64,000 nucleotides of DNA from Cytophagaceae bacterium (GTDB lineage Bacteria > Bacteroidota > Bacteroidia > Cytophagales > Flexibacteraceae). The notes under the pieces were generated by a model. That model made no database searches. It was given only the letters and a program-made list of their open reading frames with translations, and was not told where the DNA came from. Of this stretch, positions 17,501 through 29,500 are shown piece after piece. The stretch spans positions 1 through 64,000 of the forward strand of contig JAIXYP010000043.1 of NCBI GenBank assembly GCA_027490155.1. Direction: 5' to 3'. Within the stretch, counting starts at the first letter, position 1. Every line of letters starts with the position of its first letter. The position numbers and the translations under genes were made by a program.

Positions 17501-20500
17501 ATGATCTTATCCTTACACCAGCGTTCTACTTTGTTCAGGCACCTATTTATACTTGGGTTGTTTTGCCTCGGTTTGTTCGGGATGCCAAGTGCCAAAGCCA
17601 ACCACATCATGGGTGGGGAGATGACCTATTTGTATATAGGTACCTCAGGCACCAACTTGCAATACTCGGTTTCGATGAACGTCTACGCTGACCGCAACGG
17701 TGCTGGCTGGAATTTGTCAAACCCGGCCAATCCTGCATCAGGCAACCCTGTCCAGATTGATTTTTCGGCCTACAGTGCGGACAACAACTCTAAGTTGCTA
17801 GATCAAAGTTTTCAGTCCCCGGGTGGTGGGACAACCATTCAGTTTGCGAACCCCGAATTGCCTTCCAACTGTGCTGGCCTAACATGCCTTAATGGTTTTG
17901 TAATCACCCGCTCGAGCGTCACGTTTACCGTGACTTTGCCATTTACATTCAATGGTTATTACTTCTTGTATGGCAACCGTACTAGGAATGCTGCCGTTAC
18001 GAACCTGCAAAACCCAACCAGCCTTGGTATGTCGATGTACCAGGCTGTCCCTGGTCCGCAGTATGCTAACAGCTCCCCTCAGTTTACGGATAACGCCATC
18101 CCTACCATCTTCATCAACGATACGAGCTACTTCGTCAACTCGGCCTTCGACCCAGATGGAGACCGTTTGGTGTATTCCTTTACCCCAGCCCTCAACGCCA
18201 CCGGCAATAACAACCCTGCCTCTTGGGCTGTCCCTGCCAACTGTAACTACAACGCCACCTACAGTTTTTCAGATCCCCTAGGGCCTAACGGAACAAGCTC
18301 CATCGATGCCAGCACAGGTCTGACCAAATATTTTGCGACCAACTCAGGGGCCTACGTCTGCGCCATTGCCATCCAAGAGTTCAGGCGCCTAAGTAATGGT
18401 ACCGAAATTCAGATAGGTACCACCCGGCGTGAGCTGCAACTACTTGTTGTTTCTACTGGTAGCTTACCGGGCCAGTGCCCTGTCAATCAAACGCCTGTCC
18501 AGGCAGGTAGCTATCCAACCAATATCAATATTACCCAAGGCCAGTCAGTCTCATTCAACGTACAATACCGCGATCCAGACGCTAACATTGTCACACTTTC
18601 AGGCACAGGTAACATTTTGTCCGGTGCTAACGGATACAATGGGCCGCGTGCCTCGTTCAATCCACTCAATGGTACTGTAGCTCGAGGCACCTTTACCTGG
18701 AATACTACCTGCGCCGTACCTGCCAACACCTACTCGATTGTAATCACTGCCAAGGATGATGGCTGTCCACCTAAGTCCATTGTCCAGACCGTTAATATCA
18801 ACGTCTCAAGATTCACGGGGCCTACCCTGATTACTGGTGCGGCAAACCCGTGTTCGGGCGTGGTCAATAACTATGTTGTGTCCGGACCGACGACTGGCAT
18901 CACTCGCCTCTGGAAGGTAACGGGTGGGACCATTGTAGGTCAATCCGTCCTGAAGGATACCGTAAAGGTTAACTGGACCTCAACCACTGGAACAGTGCGA
19001 TTAGTCAGTACTAGCTCGGCCGGGTGTAAGGACTCGGTATCTTTTAACGTCAATACAGCTGTAGTTAACCCTGTTATTGCGGGGGCCAACCGCACGATAT
19101 GCGCTACAGCTTCTACTACTCTAACTGCTACAGGTGGCAACGGAACGTTTGTTTGGACCACTTTGGCTGGTGCATCTGCCGGCACAGGTGCTTCCTTGGT
19201 TGTGAGGCCTACCACTACAACTAGCTATGTCGTTAGCAGCACCTCTGGTAGTTGCGCAGCACGGGATACCGTAGTCGTAACAGTTATACCAAAGGCTATA
19301 GCAGGGGCTGATATTACCAGTTGCGGTAATTTCTCAGGGCAAGTAGGGACTGCTGCTGTAAGTGGTACCACCTATAGCTGGACATCATCTCCAGCCGGTG
19401 TCACCTTCGTGGACCCTATTACAACAGCCAACCCTCGTATTTCAATCACTAATAACGGCACCTATCAGCTGATTGTTACGGCTACCAATGTCGCGAATGC
19501 GTGTGCTAGCAGGGATACAATTAACGTAACTGTTATTGCACGCCCTCGCGAACCTAGGTTTGCAGACTCGACCATTTGTTCTGGCGTAACTGTTATCATC
19601 GGGCCCAACACCGCTCAGGCTGGCGTTACCTACCTATGGGGTAATATCGCAGGCTTTAGCACACCAGTCAATACAGCGGCCAACCCAGCAGTGACCCTCA
19701 GCAATACCGGGTCCACATTTTTAGTGGTCAAATATCCTGTGACAGCCACCAATACTACCACTGGATGTTCACGTACCGACACGGTAACCTTGCGTGTCCG
19801 TCCTGTTATCAACCCGATCTTAAATACGTCGGTCAGTGCTTGTACTGGCGAGTCAGTGGTAATTGGCCCAACACCAACAGCTGGCCTTACCTATACTTGG
19901 TCGCCCGCCACATTCCTGAGTGCAACCAATGTGGCCAACCCAACTTTTAACGATCCGACAGCTCCGGCGGGTGGGGCATTTTGGTCCTATTTGTTAACTA
20001 TTCGGGATGCCTTTGGCTGTCAGATTTCGAGAAATATTTTTGTTAGTGTCAACCCGGGCCCAGTTCTGAACAAGGCACGTGACATTACCATTTGCAACAA
20101 TGCGACAGGAACAATCGGCTCTAACGTTCCGACTCCAGGTGTTGTCTATAGTTGGTCTCCAACTACCGGCCTGACATCCCCTAATGCCCCGACTTCTGCC
20201 ATTAGGCTGACAACGGCTGGTACTACTGCGCAAGTCCTTCAGTATATCCTGACAGCTACCGACAATGCTTCAGGATGTGTCACTAGCGATACAGTTGCCG
20301 TAACTTTGTCTCCGAGGACTGTGGCCAATGCTGGTGCTGACCGTACGACTTGTAGTAATGTCCCAACTACGTTAGGTACTTCCTTTTCGCTACTCCATAC
20401 CTATATCTGGTCGCCAACTACCAACCTGAGTAGTGCAACATCTCCGCAACCTGTCTTCCAGGCTGTAAATACAACAGCCAGTCCAATCATTACTCGTTAT

Positions 20501-23500
20501 ATTGTTACTGTTACCAACTCCCCAACAGGATGCGCCAGTCAGGATACCGTCTTTGTTACCCTTAATGGAACCTCAGGTGGTCAACGCTTGGCAACTACAT
20601 TCTGCTCTGGGGCAGTAACTACCGTCGGGCCAGCTGCCTCTGCTGGGTTCACTTATAGCTGGACACCAACTGCTTTATTCACCAACCCGAACGTAGCGCA
20701 GCCTACCTTGGTTTCGAATACAAATACGGGTACTACACCACTTGTCCTGACAGCCTTCCGCACCGCAACCAATGCCACTAGCGGATGTAGCAGCCAAGAC
20801 ACCCTCACAATCACGATCAACCCACTGCCAACCGCTAATGCTGGTGCTGATATTGCATTATGTAATGGTGTATCAGGTACGATAGGGACAGCTGGTGGTA
20901 GTTTGGTAGGTGCCACATATAGCTGGTCTCCAACAACAGGCCTTACCAATCCGAACATACCTTCCACTACCGTCCGGTTAACTAATTCAGGCTCAACACC
21001 ACAGATCCTGAAGTATTTCTTGACAGTGACCAACACCGTTACTGGCTGCCAAAACAAGGACTCTGTTTTGGTGACCGTACAGCCACTAACTGTCGCCAAC
21101 GCAGGTGCAGACCGCACAACTTGTAGCAATGTGCCTACTACACTTGGGGTGGCTACTTTGGCCAACCATACTTATAGCTGGTCACCAACGTCCAACCTGA
21201 CGGGGGCTACATCTGCCCAACCTGTTTTCTTGGGCACCAACACATCAGCCACTCCAATTGTTACCCGCTACATAGTTACTGTCACCAACACCACGACAGG
21301 ATGTATTAACCAGGATACAGTCAATGTTACCCTCAATGGCACCTCTGTTGGACAACGTCTCAGCACCACCTTCTGCTCTGGCGCTGTAACTACTGTCGGT
21401 CCAGCAGCCTCTGCTGGGTTCACTTATAGCTGGACACCAACTTCTTTATTCACTAACCCGAATGTAGCTCAGCCTACTCTGGTTTCGAACACAAACACTG
21501 GCACAACCCCACTTGTGCTCACAACTTTCCGGACTGTTACCAATGCCATAACCGGATGTAGTAGCCAAGACACCCTAACCATAACGATCAACCCGCTGCC
21601 AACAGCCAATGCTGGTGCTGATATTTTCCTTTGTAATGATGTAGTTGGTACCATCGGTGCTCCAGGAGGCATCCCTGCGGGGGCAACATATAGCTGGACA
21701 CCAACAACTGGACTAGCTACGCCAAATGCAACCCAGACCACCATTAGGCTAACCACTGCTGGCAACACCCCTCAAGTCCTGAAATACTTCCTGACTGTGA
21801 CCAACACAACAACTGGATGTCAGAATAGGGACTCCGTATTGGTCACATTGCAGCCTTTGACCGTTGCCAACGCTGGTGCTGACCGCACAACTTGTAGCAA
21901 TGTGCCTACCACCCTTGGCGTCACGACCTTGGCCAACCATACTTATAGCTGGTCACCGACGACCAACCTGACCGGCGCAACAACGGCACAACCAGTTTTC
22001 CAAGCAACTAACAACACGGCTAGTCCTATCGTAACACGCTATATTGTTAATGTTACCAACTCAGTTACAGGTTGTGTAGCACAGGATAGTGTTTTCGTTA
22101 CTGTCAACGGGATTGCAGGTGGCCAGCAGTTAACCACAACTTTCTGCTCAGGTGCTGTCACAACCGTAGGGCCAGCTACTTCAACAGGTTTTACCTATAG
22201 CTGGACCCCAGCTTCATTGTTCACTAATCCAAACGTAGCTCAGCCTACCCTCGTTTCTAATACCAACACGGGAAGCAACCCACTTGTCGTCACCGCCTTC
22301 CGTACCGCAATCAACACCGCAAGCGGATGTGCTAGTCAAGATACCCTCACGATCACGATTAACCCGTTGCCAGTATCCAATGCTGGTGCAGACATTGTCA
22401 TTTGTAATGACGTAATTGGTACTATCGGTGCGCCTGCCAATGGCTCTGGTATTTCTTACAGTTGGTCTCCTACGACAGGACTTACAAGCCCCACTGCAGC
22501 CCAATCAACCATAGTGCTGACATCAGCCAGCAGCAACCCGCAATTACTACAATACATCCTCACTACGACTTCTACCGTAACAGGTTGCAGCAAAAATGAT
22601 ACGGTTGTTGTTACTCTGCGTCCTAAATCAGTGGCTGATGCGGGTCAGGATAAAACGACATGTAGCAATGTCCCGGTGACAATTGGTACAGCAACTTTAG
22701 CAAACTATACCTACAGCTGGTCGCCAACTACAAACCTGACAGGTGCCACCACAGCGCAGCCGGTCTTTTTGGCCGCCAACACAACTGCCACCCCTATTGT
22801 TACTCGGTATATCGTTACAGCCATAAATGGTACCACTGGCTGCGCTAGCCAGGACACTGTTTTTGTGACGTTAAATGGCGCATCTACTGGCCAGCGACTA
22901 ACTGCTACATTCTGTTCAGGGGCAACGTCGGTTCTAGGTACTCCAGCCACAGTTGGCTTTTCTTATGGATGGGCACCTGCTACCTTGTTTGTTGACCCCG
23001 CAATAGCCCAACCAACCCTGGTATCAAACACCAATACTGGTACCACACCATTAGTGCTTACTGCATTCCGTACTGTCACCAATATTGCAAGTGGATGTAC
23101 GAGCCAAGATACCCTCACGATTACGATCAACCCGCTGCCCGCTTCCGTGGCAGGTGCTGATATCGCAATCTGTTCTGGTGCCAATGGTCAGTTAGGTGCT
23201 GCTGCTGTTGCTAACCGTAGCTACAGCTGGGCACCAGTAATTGGCCTCAGCAGTGCAACGGCCGCCAACCCAACAGTAACCCTGACGAACGCAACCTCGC
23301 TCCCAACTGTCAATCAGTATATCCTGACCACCACCAATACCACCACTGGTTGTACCCAAAACGATACTGTGTTGGTAACGGTCAATCCATCCGTATCGCT
23401 CTTGCCACTGACCCGCGACTCTGTTTGTTCGCTGGCCTCCTTGGTGATGGGCACCCCAGCTGCAACAGGATTTAGTTATGTATGGGCCCCGACTACTGGG

Positions 23501-26500
23501 CTTTCTGGCGCGACACTCGCCAATCCAACTCTGTCCATTATTAACAGCACGTTGGCTCCAACCTTTAATACCTATATCAGGACCACAACCAATATTAGTT
23601 CTGGCTGCGCCGTTAACGATACCTTCATCATCAAGGTTAATCCTTTGCCAGTAGTTGCACTTGGTGCTGATCAGGTGATTTGCTCTGAGCAATCAGTCAC
23701 ACTCAGCTTTGCGCCAGAAGCCAATACCAATTACAACTGGTCATTGGTTGGTGGCCTGACGACTGGCCTAACGGGCGGACTTACAATTGTTGGACCAGGC
23801 CAAGCAACTGCCACTTTCAGTAATGCAGGGCAGACGGTTCTCACACAACGGGTTCGTGCCCTTGGTACAAGCACCATTACGGGTTGTACTAAGGCTGATA
23901 CTGTCCTGATCACGGTCAATCCGTTGCCTTTGGTTAATGCCAGCACACCAGACACGCTTGTTATTTGCGCCAATGGATCTACCACACTTGGAGTTGCCCC
24001 AGCTACCGGATTTACCTACAGTTGGTCTCCAGCCACTGGCCTAACCAGCGCTAACGTTGCCAACCCAACCGTCACCCTGACCAATAATACACAACAAGCA
24101 ACCAAGGCCAAGTATATCCTGACTGTTACCAACACGGCTACTGGCTGCGTTGCGACAGATTCGGCTTGGGTACGTGTTAATCCGCTACCAATCGTGACAC
24201 TCGGTGCTGCGGATAGCTTATGTAGCCGCCAGACCATCAGTATTGGTGCTCCAGCAGTTGTTGGCTTTAGCTACCGTTGGTCACCTGCCATTGGCCTAAG
24301 CGATGTTACCGCTGCCAACCCTAGCTTGACCTTGGTCAACAATACGCAATCGGTTGTCCTGAGTCCGTACAAATTGGTCGTGACCAATATCACTACTGGT
24401 TGCAAAGATTCTGCTACGCTAACCGTCAGGGTCAATCCATTGCCGATTGCCAATGCAGGTCGTGACACTGCTACCTGTACCAATGGTGTTTTTACCCGTG
24501 GCGAAAACCCAACAGCTGGCTTTGGCTACGTCTGGTCACGTGTCAGCAACCCATCTGGCGCCAGCTTTATCGTGAGCGATACCCTGATTGCCAATCCAAC
24601 CTTCCGGATTGTGAACATCGGTACCCAACAGGTCACTGCAGTCTTCCGTGTTACCAAAACCAACTTGGTTACTGGTTGTGCCAATAGTGACACCATCAAC
24701 CTCACCTCTTACCCAAGCCCAGCTGCAATCGCCTTTGCCACTGACACTGCCACGACATGTTCTGGCATCGCAGTCAACTTAGGCCAAGCACCTGCTTTTG
24801 GGGTAACCTATAGCTGGTCACCAGCGACAGGGCTCAGCAATGCCGCTGTTGCCAATCCAACTGTTTTGCGCTCGATCACTGGCCAAGCTACTCAGACCTT
24901 CGTGTACCGATTGACAGCAACCAACCCAGTTACGGGTTGTGTGAGCATTGACTCTGTAATCCTGAAAGTATTGCCATTGCCTGAGGTAACCCTGGCACCA
25001 GACTATACTACCTGTTCTGGCTCCGGACTTACACTTGGTCAACCTGCAGTTACTGGCTTTAACTATGTCTGGTCAGGTACTACCTTCCTAAATAATGTCA
25101 ATGCCGCGCAACCGACCTATACTAGGGTATTGGCCAATGGTGCTGCACAAACCTCTGAGGTGCTGACCTTGACTATAACCAATGCCGCCAGTAATTGTGT
25201 GGCGACCTTCACAACAACCGTCAAAACGAACAGCAATCCAGTCTCTAATGCTGGTGCAAATGCCACCATTTGTTCGGATGATACTGTCACTATTGGTGCA
25301 GCTTCCTCTGCTGGTTTTAGCTATCAGTGGTTGACTTCTGCTGGTGTTCTTGATCCGGCTGCTGCTCAAACCAAGGTGACGCGCAACAATACCTCTGGTA
25401 TCCAACGCTTCGACACCCTTGTGGTGCGTACTACCAACTTGGTCACCTTGTGCTCAAGTACGGATACTACTATCTTGACTGTTAATCCACGTCCTGTATC
25501 TGCTACTATCGTTTTTGGTAGCAATACGGTTTGCCCAAATGTCACAGGTCAGCTTTACTCGGTGCCAAACCAACTTAATACTACCTATAACTGGACCATC
25601 GGTGGTGGTACCATCATGGCTGGTCAAGGCACTAACGAAATTACTGTCAACTGGGGAGGTAACAATCCCAACGCATTTGTCCAAGTGGCCCCGACCAATA
25701 TCTTCAACTGCCCTGGGGATACCCAAACCCTACCAGTTTTGATCAAGATATTGCTCAAACCATCGTTGCCAGTGGGCGATACCATCGTCTGTAGCGCCTC
25801 GCCTCGTGTCACCTATACAACAGGTGCCAACGTTGGTTCGGTTTATACCTGGTTCTGGAGTTATGACTCACTCGGTGTAACCTATATCCGTAACAGCGCA
25901 CCAACTACCAATACCTATGACATCGCCTGGACAGGCCTTGGCAAAGGCAAAGTTTGGGTCTTCGAGCGCAGCATCACTGCCAGCAATACTTGCGAAGGCT
26001 ATAGCGATACTACCCGGATTGAAGTTTTCCCAAGTCCGGACAGCAGCAAAATCATCACTGGCCCAGCTGCAGTTTGCGAGCGCACTACCTCTATTCCGTT
26101 CAGCATCCTGCCAACATTAGGTGCTACCTATCGTTGGACCGTTGTTGGTAAGCTTGCCAACACGGGTGATACAATTATGACAGGTCAAGGCACCAATGCC
26201 ATCACCGTCAATGCTGCTAAGGCAGACACCCTAGTCATTTCTGTAACGGAGACTAGTGTTAAGGGATGCGTTGGTAAAACCATCAAGGATACACTGATTA
26301 TCAACGTCTTGCCAACTGTTTTAGTCGGCAATGTGGACTCCGTTTGTTCTGGTCAACCATTAGTTATTGGTGCACCTGCTATCGCCAACTATGCTTATGC
26401 TTGGTCACCTGCCACTGGGCTCAGCAATGTCACCGCTGCTAACCCGACCTTGACCTTAACGCAGGTCGGTAGTCCAGCCAACTACAAATACTACCTGACC

Positions 26501-29500
26501 GTCACCAATACACTTACCGGTTGTAAGCGTACTGATAGCATCAACATCCGTGTAAATCCATTGCCGATTGCCTTGGCTGGTGCTGATCAAGCAGTTTGTT
26601 CAGGAGCTAATACTACACTTGGTGCGCCCCGTATAGTACGTGTGTCTTACCACTGGTCTCCTATTGGTGGTATCGCTACTGGCCTTACCGGTGGTTTGAC
26701 CCTTGCCGATACTACTTTGCCTCAACCTGCAGTGCGCTTGGTGAATGCTACCAATACCCCAATTTGGCAAAGCTTTGCGCTCTTGGTTACGGATAGTATT
26801 ACGCGTTGTGTCAACTATGATACTGTCGCTATCCGAGTCAACCCGCTGCCAATTGCGCAAGCTTTTGCTACTGATACCGCTAAACTATGCTCTGCCGTCC
26901 CTACGCTAATTGGTAGCCCAGCAGTTGACTCGCTCCGTTACCAGTGGTCAACCGTTCCGGCCCTTGCCATTACGGGTCTTAATGATGATACCCTTGCTAA
27001 CCCGACCTTAACTGTTACCCAAGTAGGTTCGGCCCTTACCCGCACTTATGTTCTGACTGTGACGAACCGCCGCAGTGGTTGTGTCAATACGGATACAGTT
27101 GTTGCCGTAATTAGCCCACTACCAGTTATTACCCGTAACCCACTTGATAGCATCTGCAGCACAGACTCTAAGGAGTTGGTTGTCGGTATCGAGCCTAATG
27201 TTCGTGTGACTTGGTCCCCAGCTACTGGCCTTAATAGGGTTGATAGTACACATGTTATCGTGTCACTTGCCAACACAACGGCTCTGCCTTTTGTCCAGAC
27301 CTATTATGTGACAGCGGTTAATCAACTAACTGGTTGTGTACAGATTGATAGTGTTAAAGTTAAAGTCAATCCGCTACCACGCACAAATGCTGGTGCTGAC
27401 CAAGTGGTCTGTACTAAGGAAATTATCAACCTTGGCGAAGCTGCTGTTACGGGTAATGTCTATCTATGGCAAGCCGGCAATGGTCTGTCAGGAGCTAACC
27501 TAACGGTGGCCAACCCATCGTTCCAGGTCCTGAATGCAACTACTGCCCCAGCTGTTTATAGCTACTTCCTGACCGTTACCAGCCCTAGTGGTTGTATTGA
27601 TCGTGATACGGTTAACGTTACAGTTAATCCGCAAATAGCAACCATTTTGCCAGCCTCAACCACGGTATGTAGTGGTCAGACTGCTCCTTTGACTAACCTC
27701 AGTTCTGTTGCAGGTCGTACCTACCAATGGTTCCCAGCGGATAGCTTGCAGGATCCGACCAACCTAGGTACCAATGTGCGCTATACACTAACTGGTGCAG
27801 TTGCCCAATCATTCACCTACCGTTTGGTAACTACTGTTACTGCAACAGGGTGTAAGGATACGTCCTTTATGGCACTCAATGTCAATCCGCTGCCAGTGAT
27901 CGAAGCTGGTATTGGCTTTGCAGTCTGTGCTACGGATAGTATTCAGATTGGTGGTATTGCCGCCATTACAGGCCAAACCTATAACTGGTCGATCACTAAT
28001 ACTGTTGCTGGTGTGACCGCTGGCATCGGTAGTACAACCACTGCCCAACCTCGCTTTGGTGCCACCAATACAACTGGGCAGCCACAACGTATCCGACTGG
28101 TACTACAGTCAACCATTGCGGCCACCGGTTGTACCACAACTGATACTACGAGTGTTGTCGTTAATCCGCTGCCTGTTGCAATCGCAAACGCCACACCAAC
28201 TGCTATCATTTGTAGCAATGGAACGGCCCAACTTGGTGCTGCTCCGGTTGCTGGCTTCAGCTATGCTTGGTCGCCTGCCACAGGTCTTAGCAGTGCCACA
28301 GTAGCGAATCCAAGTGTCACCTTGCCAAATCCAACCCAGACTGTTCAATCAACACGCTATACATTGACAGTCACGAACCTGACTACCAACTGTATCCTAA
28401 CCGATACCGTTCGGGTGATCGTCAATCCGCTGCCATTGGTTGTTGTGGGTACTGTCAATACTACCTGTAGTAATGTTGCAGCCACCATAGGTGCTCCTGC
28501 TGTTGTAGGATACACCTATAGCTGGTCTCCAGCTACTGGCCTAAGCAGTTCTACGGTCGCTAACCCAATTGTTTTGGTCAACAATAGTGGGACAACACCA
28601 CAAGTGATCAACTATCGTTTAGTTGTGACCAATGCTACAACTGGTTGTAAAGACTCAGCCAACCTTGCCTTCACTGTCGATCCGCTGCCACGTGCCTTTG
28701 CTGGTGCTGATCGTGCTGCTTGTAGTCGTGAGGTCATCACCCTTGGTGAGGCAGCCGTATTAGGCAATATCTACAGCTGGCAAGCTGGCAATGGCCTAAC
28801 AGGAACCAACCTGACGGTGGCCAACCCATCGTTCCAGGTCTTGAACACCACGACTGCCCCAGCCGTTTATAGCTACTTCCTGACTGTAACCAGCGCCAAT
28901 GGCTGTATCAACCGTGATACTGTTAGTGTAACTGTTAATCCGAAGCCTTCTACTGTTGTCAATAATTTGACCTTATGTAGTGGCGTCCAGGCACCGATCC
29001 AGGCTATTGTTCCGGTTGCTGGTGTTACTTACCAATGGTTGCCAGCTGATAGCTTGCAAGATCCAACAAACCCGAACAGCCCTGTACGCCGTACTATTGG
29101 CACCCTCACAGCCCAGACCTATACCTATCAGCTTGTGACCACCGTCACTGCCACAGGATGTAAGGACACGTCGAGCATGGTGCTAACCATCAATCCGCTG
29201 CCACGGGTCAATGCTGGACGGAGCCTATTGGTTTGCTCTAAGGATAGCATTGCCATTGGTGCGCTAAGCAGCCTACCAGGCCTTACTTATCGTTGGACAA
29301 TCACTAGCGTCTTGCCAGTTGGGGTTACTGCCACTATTGGCTCGTCAACCCTGGCCCAGCCTAACTTCGGTGGTATCAATACGACCAGCACCCCTCAGCG
29401 CATTCGTCTCTTGTTAACTGTAACCAACACGGCTACAGGTTGCCAAGCTACAGATACAACTAATGTGTTGATCAATACCTTACCAGTCGCAGTGGCCAAT

